DNA from: Caulobacter sp. 602-2 | GTDB taxonomy: Bacteria; Pseudomonadota; Alphaproteobacteria; Caulobacterales; Caulobacteraceae | Assembly (NCBI RefSeq): GCF_011043625.1 | Contig: NZ_JAAKGT010000004.1 | Coordinates: forward strand, 248,001-312,000 | Direction: 5' to 3' | DNA: 64,000 bases | Part shown: positions 7,441 through 13,969 of the stretch, piece by piece | Layout: each line of letters begins with the position of its first letter | Position numbering within the stretch: the first letter of the stretch is position 1 | Translations under genes and position numbers: made by a program | The notes under the pieces: model-generated | The model's database searches: none | What the model was told of the DNA's origin: nothing | Seen by the model: only the letters and a program-made list of their open reading frames with translations

Positions 7441-8391
7441 ATGCCGCCGATCGTCCATCACCCTGCCTTCCGAGCCGAGATGCCGGCCGGGCACCGCTTC
7501 CCGATGGACAAGTTCTCGCGCCTGGCCAGCCTGCTGGAGGCCGAGGGACTGCCGGGGCCGGAGGGGTTCCACAGGCCGGAGTTCGCGCCGCTGGAGGTGC
7601 TGCGCCTAGCCCATACCGACGATTACGTGCGCGGCGTCGTGGAGCTTTCGCTGCCGCCCGACGTGGTGCGCCGCATCGGCATGCCCAACAGCGACAGCGT
7701 CGCGACCCGGGCCCGCGCGGCCACCGGCGGCACGATCCTGGCCGCCCGTCTGGCGCTGGAGCACGGCATGGCCTGCAACACCGCCGGCGGCAGCCATCAC
7801 GCCGAGGCCGGTTCGGGCGCGGGCTTCTGCGTGTTCAACGACGTGGCGGTCGCCGCCCGGCTGCTGCTGGCCGAGGGGCGTGTCTCGCAGGTGCTGGTCG
7901 TCGATCTCGACGTCCACCAGGGCGACGGCACGGCGCGGATCTTCGAGGGCGATCGCAGCGTCTTCACCTTCTCGATGCACGCGGCGAAGAACTTCCCGCA
8001 CCGCAAGGCCGCCTCCGACCTCGATGTCGAACTGGAGGACGGAACCGACGACGGCGCCTATCTGGCCCGCCTCGACGCGATCCTGCCGGACCTGGTCGCG
8101 CGGGTGGATCCCGACATCGTGTTCTTCAACGCCGGCGTCGATCCGCATGCGGACGACAAGCTGGGGCGGCTTGCCCTGACCAACGCCGGCATCGCCGCCC
8201 GCGAGGCGCGGGTGCTGGGCGCCTGTCTGCAACGCGAGATCCCCGTCGTCGGCGTGATCGGCGGCGGCTATGACCCCGACATCGACCGCCTGGCCGACCG
8301 GCACGCCATCCTGCACCGCACCGCGGCCGCCCTCGCGCCCACGAAAAAGGGGCGGCCCGTCGCCGAGCCGCCCCTTCCTCACGCGATCTGA
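7441..8391 (+). CDS. Histone deacetylase superfamily protein
   Basis: 316 residues from ATG 7441 (a TTG two codons earlier is possible). It has the arginase/deacetylase-fold markers: GGSHHAEAGSGAGFCVFNDVAVAA (tandem His catalytic pair and substrate-loop), VVDLDVHQGDGT (Asp and His metal ligands) and FFNAGVDPHADDKLG (second Asp ligand). Bacterial members deacylate acetylpolyamines, acetoin-pathway or other acyl-amide substrates; the real substrate is unknown. No signal peptide. The last codons contain a terminator hairpin that serves the convergent TonB receptor gene. Confidence 0.88.
   Translation: MPPIVHHPAFRAEMPAGHRFPMDKFSRLASLLEAEGLPGPEGFHRPEFAPLEVLRLAHTDDYVRGVVELSLPPDVVRRIGMPNSDSVATRARAATGGTILAARLALEHGMACNTAGGSHHAEAGSGAGFCVFNDVAVAARLLLAEGRVSQVLVVDLDVHQGDGTARIFEGDRSVFTFSMHAAKNFPHRKAASDLDVELEDGTDDGAYLARLDAILPDLVARVDPDIVFFNAGVDPHADDKLGRLALTNAGIAAREARVLGACLQREIPVVGVIGGGYDPDIDRLADRHAILHRTAAALAPTKKGRPVAEPPLPHAI
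8344..8376 (-). terminator. Intrinsic terminator of TonB receptor gene, inside neighbour's 3' end
   Basis: AAGGGGCGGC (8347-8356) and GCCGCCCCTT (8367-8376) form a perfect stem with a 10-base loop. On the minus strand the stem runs into five T residues (complement of 8344-8348), the usual intrinsic terminator layout. It lies within the coding sequence of the convergent deacetylase-like gene, encoding its residues near KKGRPVAEPPL. Confidence 0.75.
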
Positions 8392-8400
8392 GACGCGGCC

Positions 8401-10830
8401 TTAGAAGGCCGTCCGCAGGCTGAGCACCGCCGCGCGCGGGGCGCCCACATAGGCGTAGGTGCGGCCATAGCCGGGCGAGCCCGGGGTGGCGCTGGTCTGG
8501 GTTCCCGACAGGTTGCCGTAGTAGAACTTGTCGAAGATGTTGGTGACGTTGAGCTGGAGGTACGACTTCTTCCAGCCGTCGCCGCCCAGGTCGTAGCGGA
8601 CGTCGGCGTCCCACACGGTGTAGTGCGGCAGCTTCTGGTCGTTGACGTCGGTCATGTACCGCTCGCCGATGAACTTGCCCTGCACGCCGATCTGGAACTT
8701 GCCGATGTCGTAGGTCAGGCGGCCGGCGAAGGTCCACTTCGGGGTCTCCGCCACCTGCTTGCCGGCGGTGTCGGCATAGGTGGCCAGGCCCGTGGTCGAG
8801 CTGTAGCTGACGGCCAGGTCGTCCTGCAGCTTGGCGTCGGTGTAGGCCATCGAGCCGTAGATCGTCAGGCTGTCGTCCAGGCGCCATTGGGCCTGGGCGT
8901 CGAAGCCCTGGATCTCGACGTCGCCGACGTTGCGGTCGATGTAGGTGCCGTCGTTCTGGTCGACCGTCGTGACGATCCGGTTCTGGATGTTGGTGTGGTA
9001 GACGCTGGCCGAGGCCATGACCGTCGGCGTGCGGAAACGGTAGCCGACTTCCACCGTCTGGCCGGTTTCGGGCTCGACATTGCCCAGGGCCCCGGTGCTG
9101 GTCAGGGTGTAGAGGTTGTCGACCTTGGGCGCCGACATCTGCTCCGAATAGCTGCCGTAGACCGAGTGGTTCTCGCCGAAGCGGTACGACAGGCCCACGT
9201 TCGGCAGCACGTCGTCATAGCTCTTCTTGGCCGAGAACGGCGAGAAGTAGGTCGCGCCGTTGACGGTGACCACCGAGGCCACCGCGCCGTCGGCCTTGGC
9301 GGCCGTCGCCGTCGGGGTCATCGACGAGCAGTAGTAGGTGGTCGAACCGGCGCGCGAGTAGCAGTACTGGTTCAGTTCGCGGTCGAGCGTGGGCAGGCGC
9401 ACGCCGATGTTGGCGATCAGCTTCTCGTCCAGGAATTCGCCGCGATACTCGACGCTGAACTGGTTGAAGGTGGCCACCGAGCTGCGGTTGCGCTTCTGGG
9501 CGATGTCGCCCGCGGCGGTCTTGACGGCCACGCCGTAGCCGTCCTTGCCGCTGAACACGTCGGTCGGGTCGCCGTTGCTGTTCAGCACGCTGTACTCGCC
9601 GGTCTGGCGGGTGTGGGCCTCGTCCCAGGCATAGGCGAAGCGCACGCGGTGGTGGTCGGCCACGTCCCAGATCAGCGAGGTGTTCAGGCCCCAGCGGCGG
9701 CTGTTGGTGTTGCTGGGCGAGTAGACCAGCACCGTGTCGCCGGTGTCGCCGTCGCCGTTGAGGTCGACGCCCACGCCGGCGCTGTTCTTCAGCTGGATCG
9801 AGGTTTCCGACAGGCTGGTCGAGCCGCCGCCGTTGGCCATGGTGTAGTTGAACGACGGATCGACCGTCAGCTTAAGGTTCGGCAGCAGGGTGAAGCGCGA
9901 CTGGCCGCGGACCGTGCCGGTGTTCGACGGGTTCAGGCGCAGGCCGTAGTAGTTCGAGGTCCCCGGCGTGGTGCTGAAGTCGTAATCCTCGCCGTAGGTC
10001 TCCACGTCGCCGGCCACCGAGGCGTCGGCATTGGTCAGGTAGGGCGCGTAGTAGCTGTTGTTGCGGTTTTCGTTGTAGTTGAAGTTCAGCGCCAGGAAGT
10101 CGCCGGGCTTGGCCAGGTCCTGCTCGATGCGGGCGTTGACCTGCTTCTTTTCAAGCGTGCCCGGGCCCTTGAACTTGTCGTACTTCTGCCAGCTGCCGGC
10201 GATCCAGGCGCGCGTGCCCAGCGGGCCGAACTCGCCGGTCTGCAGCAGGGCGAAGGCGCGGCGGAAGTTGTCGGTGCCGACGCCGGCCTTGGTGACGACG
10301 CCGAAGTCCTTGGTGGCGCGCAGGGTGGTGTAGTTGATCACGCCGGCGGTCGACGAGGCGGTGACGGAGTCGGCGTCGGTCGAACCGGTGTTGACGTTGG
10401 CCTGCTGGATCAGCTCGGCGTCGACCTGCTGGTTGGAATAGATCGCGTAGTTGCCGCCGTCGTTCAGCGGCACGCCGTCGACCAGGAAGCCGATGTGGGC
10501 GCCGTCCTGGCCGTGGAGGCGGATGCTGCCGCCCGAAGAGCCGTAGGGATCGCTGTTGGTGAACACCAGGCCCGGCACCAGGTTCAGCGACTGCAGCACG
10601 GTCTGGCCGTCGGCCTGACGGTTCAGGAACTCGTTGGTGACGGTGTACTTACCCTTCGGCGCCGTCTCGGCGACCATGGTCCCGTCCATCGTCTTGGGGC
10701 CCGAGGCGGCGGTGACGACGACGGTGTCGAGTTCGGTGGTGGCGGTCGATTGGGCGAAGGCGCCGGTGGCCGAAAGCAGGCCGCCGAACAGCGCCGTCGT
10801 GGCCAGGCAGGCCAGCTTGGTTCTGTTCAT
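8401..10830 (-). CDS. TonB-dependent outer-membrane receptor
   Basis: 809 residues. A signal peptide (MNRTKLACLATTALFGGLLS..., cleavage near AFA-Q at 26/27) is followed by a TonB-box-like DTVVVTA, a plug domain (about 45-165, with SIRLHGQDG and FLVDGVPLNDGG) and a beta-barrel ending in the aromatic AVLSLRTAF. It should import a siderophore, vitamin or carbohydrate across the outer membrane using TonB energy. The substrate is not evident. An acidic loop at residues 356-365 (DLNGDGDTGD) resembles a calcium-binding EF/dockerin loop, and two cysteines about 11 residues apart may form a disulfide in an outer loop. The gene stands alone and has its own terminator. Confidence 0.92.
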   Translation of the reverse strand: MNRTKLACLATTALFGGLLSATGAFAQSTATTELDTVVVTAASGPKTMDGTMVAETAPKGKYTVTNEFLNRQADGQTVLQSLNLVPGLVFTNSDPYGSSGGSIRLHGQDGAHIGFLVDGVPLNDGGNYAIYSNQQVDAELIQQANVNTGSTDADSVTASSTAGVINYTTLRATKDFGVVTKAGVGTDNFRRAFALLQTGEFGPLGTRAWIAGSWQKYDKFKGPGTLEKKQVNARIEQDLAKPGDFLALNFNYNENRNNSYYAPYLTNADASVAGDVETYGEDYDFSTTPGTSNYYGLRLNPSNTGTVRGQSRFTLLPNLKLTVDPSFNYTMANGGGSTSLSETSIQLKNSAGVGVDLNGDGDTGDTVLVYSPSNTNSRRWGLNTSLIWDVADHHRVRFAYAWDEAHTRQTGEYSVLNSNGDPTDVFSGKDGYGVAVKTAAGDIAQKRNRSSVATFNQFSVEYRGEFLDEKLIANIGVRLPTLDRELNQYCYSRAGSTTYYCSSMTPTATAAKADGAVASVVTVNGATYFSPFSAKKSYDDVLPNVGLSYRFGENHSVYGSYSEQMSAPKVDNLYTLTSTGALGNVEPETGQTVEVGYRFRTPTVMASASVYHTNIQNRIVTTVDQNDGTYIDRNVGDVEIQGFDAQAQWRLDDSLTIYGSMAYTDAKLQDDLAVSYSSTTGLATYADTAGKQVAETPKWTFAGRLTYDIGKFQIGVQGKFIGERYMTDVNDQKLPHYTVWDADVRYDLGGDGWKKSYLQLNVTNIFDKFYYGNLSGTQTSATPGSPGYGRTYAYVGAPRAAVLSLRTAF

Positions 10831-10967
10831 CTCTAAGATTATCCCCTTGCTCGCAACAACTCCGCCGATATGCGAAGTAAAATGCTGCGGAAGTTGGATT
10901 TCTAGAGATCGTAATTCTATGTTTGATGACGATATTGGAGCGATTATGGGGTTGGAAATCGACGATA

Positions 10968-10987
10968 TCGCTGCAAGTTCGCTGCAA
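10968..10987. promoter_or_regulatory. Helically phased direct repeat upstream of TonB receptor
   Basis: TCGCTGCAA occurs twice with a two-base spacer. An 11-base period and a location about 140 bases upstream of the start codon at 10830 fit an activator site. It could also be chance; no regulator is known. Confidence 0.35.
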
Positions 10988-11073
10988 AGGCAACGTTCTG
11001 ATATTTATGGAAACAAGTAAGTTTCGAATTCTTTCCGATCTATTCTTGGGTGAATGATTTCGTCAGGCGCCAT

Positions 11074-11100
11074 GCTCCGCCGAGATCGGGTCGGCGGAGC
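11074..11100. terminator. Hairpin downstream of small membrane peptide gene
   Basis: GCTCCGCCGA (11074-11083) pairs perfectly with TCGGCGGAGC (11091-11100) around a 7-base loop. It lies 15 bases past the stop of the 32-residue peptide gene on the minus strand. No T-tract follows, so factor-independent termination is uncertain. Confidence 0.5.
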
Positions 11101-11114
11101 TACGCGGCGATCAC

Positions 11115-11213
11115 TTACAGGCTCGGCGAGATGAAACCGGCGACGACGACGAGAGGAAGGACGGCGAGCACCAGGCTGGCGAGCGAAGCGAAAGCGTTGT
11201 TCGAGAAGGTCAT
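11115..11213 (-). CDS. Small hydrophobic peptide, 32 residues
   Basis: ATG (complement of 11211-11213) to TAA (11115-11117). The product begins MTFSNNAFASLASLVLAVLP and ends in GFISPSL: a short polar head, one hydrophobic segment (about residues 8-28) and a short tail. A good ribosome-binding site (AGGGA, 7 bases before the ATG) supports translation. It is most likely a single-span inner-membrane peptide or a short secreted peptide. No family was recognised. A stem-loop follows the gene, and the upstream region carries two palindromes (11306-11317 and 11339-11356), suggesting regulated expression. Confidence 0.55.
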   Translation of the reverse strand: MTFSNNAFASLASLVLAVLPLVVVAGFISPSL

Positions 11214-11461
11214 TGGTCTAGTCCCTGAGTTGTTTGCCCGGCGCGACGTCCGCGTCCGGTGAAAAGAGGTATAGGTCGGGCGAGGGACGAACACCCGTTA
11301 CCTTTGCGTCATGACGCCGTTTTAAGAAACTATCTCGCCTGTAATGTGCATTACAGTGGATTAATGTGAGCGCTGATGGAAAGTTTCTCGAGAAATTATT
11401 CCATCTTGGGCTTCGGCGGCGCGGCGCCGTCTTGCGCCCCGCCGCCGCAACCGGGGGAGGA
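11214..11461. other. Intergenic region upstream of small peptide gene
   Basis: No gene was identified. It contains a perfect 12-base palindrome GCGTCATGACGC (11306-11317) and an 18-base near-perfect palindrome (11339-11356), both placed where operators of the small peptide gene would be. The part next to 11461 is the 3' flank of the thioesterase gene. Confidence 0.5.
11339..11356. promoter_or_regulatory. Operator-like palindrome CTGTAATG-TG-CATTACAG
   Basis: Two perfect 8-base arms separated by TG. The core TGTAA-N6-TTACA resembles sites bound by TyrR/NtrC-like and some LuxR-type dimeric regulators, but the sequence alone does not identify the protein. It lies 126 bases upstream of the small peptide gene and 123 bases before the thioesterase 3' end. 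Confidence 0.45.
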
Positions 11462-11881
11462 TCAGTCCTCGGCCCCGGTCAGCAGGAAGTGGCCGCGCAG
11501 GGCCGCGATCGGCGCCGCGCGCTGTTCCTGCCAGGCCTCGACGTGGACGTTGGCGATGCGCCGGCCGACCTTCTTGATCTGGGCGCGGGCATAGGTGGTC
11601 AGCGGCCGACCCGAGCGCAGGTACTCGATCGAGACGTCGATGGTGCGCGGCTGGCGCTTCAGCGTCTCGGCGATCGACAGCTGGGCCAGGGCCGTCATCT
11701 CCATGAAGGCGCCCAGCACGCCGCCATGGATGGCCGGCAGCATCGGGTTGCCGACGATCTCGGGCGAGAACGGCAGGATGGCGGTCATCTCGTCGCCGGC
11801 CAGCTCGGCCTTCATGCCGATGAAGCGGGCGTAGGGGATGGCGCCGAGCACGGCGACCAGTCGATCTTGAGCTTCGCTCAT
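11462..11881 (-). CDS. PaaI-family hot-dog thioesterase (second of pair)
   Basis: 139 residues. A single hot-dog domain with the PaaI/YigI signature: NPMLPAIHGGVLGAFMEMTALAQLS (the HGG-hotdog helix) and TIDVSIEYLRSGRPLTTYARAQIKKVGRRIANVHVEAW. It should hydrolyse an acyl-CoA or aryl-CoA thioester. The ATG at 11881 overlaps the stop of the upstream thioesterase gene by four bases (ATGA), so the two are coupled and may form a heteromer. Substrate unknown. Confidence 0.85.
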   Translation of the reverse strand: MSEAQDRLVAVLGAIPYARFIGMKAELAGDEMTAILPFSPEIVGNPMLPAIHGGVLGAFMEMTALAQLSIAETLKRQPRTIDVSIEYLRSGRPLTTYARAQIKKVGRRIANVHVEAWQEQRAAPIAALRGHFLLTGAED

Positions 11882-12393
11882 TGGCCGCCCTCCTTGTTGG
11901 TCGTATCCGGCTTGCTGGAGCCTGGCGGCCTGAGGTTGGCGCCGGCCTTCTTGCCGGCGCTGGAATCCAGCATGAAGGCGGCCTGGGCGGCGGCGATCGG
12001 GTTTTCCGGGTCGGTCTCGTAGGCCACGGCCCGCACGAAGGCGACCGAGCGGGTCAGCTTGTAGCAATGGGCGCGGGCCAGGATGTCCTTACCCGGCTCG
12101 GCCGGTCGCATGTAGTCGATGCGCAGGTCGAGCGTGGCGATCGAGGTCCAGTGGCTCATGGCCGCGTGCACCGCCTGGCCGCTGGCGTGGTCGAGCAGGG
12201 TGGTGACGACGCCGCCTGCGATCACCCCCGTCTCCGGATCGCCGACCAGTTCGGTGCGGTAGGGCGCTTTCAGGATGGCGACGCCGTCGCCGATCTCCAG
12301 GGTGGAAAAGCCCAGGGCCTTGGCCTGTGGGCTGCCCTCGTTCATCGCCTTGGCGATGAGGCGGTGCTGCTCGCCGATGTCCGTTTCGCTCAT
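11878..12393 (-). CDS. PaaI-family hot-dog thioesterase (first of pair)
   Basis: 171 residues. The hot-dog core is seen in GDPETGVIAGGVVTTLLDHASGQAVHAAM and IATLDLRIDYMRPAEPGKDILARAHCYKLTRSVAFVRAVAYE. A polar C-terminal tail (about residues 145-171, rich in Gly, Lys and Pro) extends past the fold. It is translationally coupled to a second thioesterase of the same family downstream. Only 26 bases separate its start from the divergent exonuclease gene, so their promoters must overlap or lie inside the coding regions. Confidence 0.85.
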   Translation of the reverse strand: MSETDIGEQHRLIAKAMNEGSPQAKALGFSTLEIGDGVAILKAPYRTELVGDPETGVIAGGVVTTLLDHASGQAVHAAMSHWTSIATLDLRIDYMRPAEPGKDILARAHCYKLTRSVAFVRAVAYETDPENPIAAAQAAFMLDSSAGKKAGANLRPPGSSKPDTTNKEGGQ

Positions 12394-12419
12394 GAGGGAT
12401 AGGCTTACAGGATCGCGCG

Positions 12420-13454
12420 TTGTCTTATCCAGCCGTGATCAAGCCCCAGGATCTTCTCTGTCCGAAGCCCGGCGGTCTTTATTGCCCGCCCGGCGACTTC
12501 TACATCGACCCGGTCGGTCCCGTGGACCGGGCGGTGATCACCCACGGCCATTCCGACCACGCCCGCGCGGGGCACAGCACCGTGCTGGCCACGCCCGAGA
12601 CGCTGGCGATCATGGCCGAGCGCTACGGCGAGGACTTCGCCGTCGTCGGCCGCCAGCCGCTGGCCTATGGCGAGAGCGTCACGATCAATGATGTCGAGGT
12701 CTCGCTGGTCCCGGCCGGCCACGTGCTGGGGTCGGCCCAGGCGGTGGTGCGCTGGAAGGGGATGACCATCGTCGTCTCCGGCGACTACAAGCGCCGTCGC
12801 GACCCCACCTGCGCGCGCTTCGAGCCCGTGCCGTGCGACGTCTTCGTCACCGAGGCGACCTTCGGCCTGCCGGTGTTCCGCCATCCCGACGACGCGGGCG
12901 AGATCGCCGCCTTGCTGAAGTCGGTCGAGCAGTTTCCCGAGCGCGCCCACATCGTCGGGGCCTACGCCCTGGGCAAGGCCCAGCGGGTGATCAAGCTGCT
13001 GCGCGAAGCCGGCTGGGACAGGACGATCCACGTGCACGGCGCCATGGAGCGGCTGAACCGGCTCTATGAGGCCCACGGCGTCGACCTTGGCCCGCTGGCG
13101 CCGGCGACGATCGAGCGCGGCAAGGCCGGCGATTTCGCCGGGTCGATCATCGTGGCTCCGCCCTCGGCCCTGGCCGACCGCTGGAGCCGCCGCTTTCCCG
13201 ATCCTGTCGACTGCTTCGCCAGCGGCTGGATGCGGGTGCGGGCCAGAGCCCGCCAGCGCGGCGTCGAGCTGCCGCTGATCATCTCCGATCACGCCGACTG
13301 GGACGAACTGACCGACACGCTGTCGGAACTGCGCCCGGGCGAGGTGTGGATCACCCATGGCCGCGAGGAGGCGCTGGAGCGGTGGTGCGAACTGGAGGGC
13401 ATCCCCGCCCGCGCCCTGCGCCTGGTCGGCTACGACGAGGATGACGGCGAGTAG
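12420..13454 (+). CDS. Ligase-associated DNA exonuclease, MBL fold
   Basis: 344 residues from TTG 12420; a GTG a few codons later (12435) is an alternative. The metallo-beta-lactamase motif HGHSDHAR (His42, His44, Asp46, His47) and the beta-CASP-like downstream part (VSGDYKRRRDPTCARFEPVPCDVFVTEATFGLP, LIISDHADWDEL, WITHGREEAL) mark the family found next to an ATP-dependent DNA ligase and Lhr helicase. It is predicted to trim DNA ends in a repair pathway. The ligase lies 515 bases further on, separated by an opposing thioesterase gene. No Lhr helicase or PdeM gene is in the window. Confidence 0.88.
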   Translation: MSYPAVIKPQDLLCPKPGGLYCPPGDFYIDPVGPVDRAVITHGHSDHARAGHSTVLATPETLAIMAERYGEDFAVVGRQPLAYGESVTINDVEVSLVPAGHVLGSAQAVVRWKGMTIVVSGDYKRRRDPTCARFEPVPCDVFVTEATFGLPVFRHPDDAGEIAALLKSVEQFPERAHIVGAYALGKAQRVIKLLREAGWDRTIHVHGAMERLNRLYEAHGVDLGPLAPATIERGKAGDFAGSIIVAPPSALADRWSRRFPDPVDCFASGWMRVRARARQRGVELPLIISDHADWDELTDTLSELRPGEVWITHGREEALERWCELEGIPARALRLVGYDEDDGE

Positions 13455-13458
13455 CCGC

Positions 13459-13875
13459 TCAGACGACCTTGTACGTTCCCCTGGCCCTCGCCACCGGCTT
13501 GCCGTCGGCGCGGACGGTGGCCTCGGCGTAGCACAGGCTCTTGCCCGGCTTGATGAAGTCGGTGTCGAACTCCAGCCATTGGCCGAGAGCTGGGGCGGCC
13601 AGGTAGTCGACGCCCAGTGAAACGGTGACGAAGCCGTTGAAGGCCAGGCCCTCGCGCCGCATCCGCACCCCGCAGGAAAGGCCCATGGCGTTGTCGGCCA
13701 GGGCGGCGATCAGGCCGCCGTGCGGTCCGCCGCGCGAGTTGGCGTGCGCCTCGCGCGCCTCCAGCCCCAGCACCCAGCGGTCCTCGCGCACGTCGGCGTA
13801 GATCGGCTCCCAGGGCGCGGTCAGCGGGCTCGTGCGGGTGTGGGGCGCGAAGGGCTCGGGCGGCTGGAAGGTCAT
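13459..13875 (-). CDS. PaaI-family thioesterase
   Basis: 138 residues from the ATG at 13875, preceded by a strong ribosome-binding site (GAAGGAG). Hot-dog motifs: NSRGGPHGGLIAALADNAMGLS (conserved HGG helix with Asp) and TVSLGVDYLAAPALGQWLEFDTDFIKPGKSLCYAEATVRADGKPVARARGTYKVV. Predicted acyl-CoA thioesterase. It is wedged between the exonuclease and ligase genes on the opposite strand, its 3' end only 4 bases from the exonuclease stop. A palindrome (AAACAATTGTTT) sits 26 bases upstream of the start codon, suggesting TetR-type repression. Confidence 0.85.
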   Translation of the reverse strand: MTFQPPEPFAPHTRTSPLTAPWEPIYADVREDRWVLGLEAREAHANSRGGPHGGLIAALADNAMGLSCGVRMRREGLAFNGFVTVSLGVDYLAAPALGQWLEFDTDFIKPGKSLCYAEATVRADGKPVARARGTYKVV

Positions 13876-13897
13876 CGGTCGTCTCCTTCGGGCATGA

Positions 13898-13915
13898 TTT
13901 AAACAATTGTTTGAA
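13898..13915. promoter_or_regulatory. TetR-type operator candidate upstream of thioesterase
   Basis: A perfect 12-base palindrome AAACAATTGTTT (13901-13912) is extended by TTT/GAA flanks with one mismatch (13898-13915). It lies 23 bases before the thioesterase start and 55 before the ligase ATG. AT-rich palindromes of this form are common operators of TetR-family repressors of acyl-CoA genes, but the regulator is not identified. Confidence 0.5.
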
Positions 13916-13969
13916 GTGTGGGCAAGCCTCGCCGCTTGAACCTGCGCCTCCGCGCGACATTCTCTAGCC

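Larger units (their letters stand above)
10831..11114. other. AT-richer regulatory stretch upstream of TonB receptor
   Basis: No gene was found. The stretch is clearly less GC-rich than its surroundings, especially 10900-11050. It should carry the receptor's promoter. It contains a 9-base direct repeat, TCGCTGCAA, at 10968-10976 and 10979-10987 (11-base period, so on one DNA face), and a palindromic stem at 11074-11100. Confidence 0.5.

Noticed and set aside
8623..10836. Long plus-strand open frame opposite the TonB receptor
   Set aside because: Composition is the repetitive Gly/Arg/Val pattern expected from the complement of high-GC coding DNA, and the minus strand holds a clear receptor with signal peptide and barrel motifs.
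11050..11262. A 70-residue plus-strand frame
   Set aside because: No ribosome site; its bases are better explained by the minus-strand membrane peptide with a good ribosome site and hydrophobic core.
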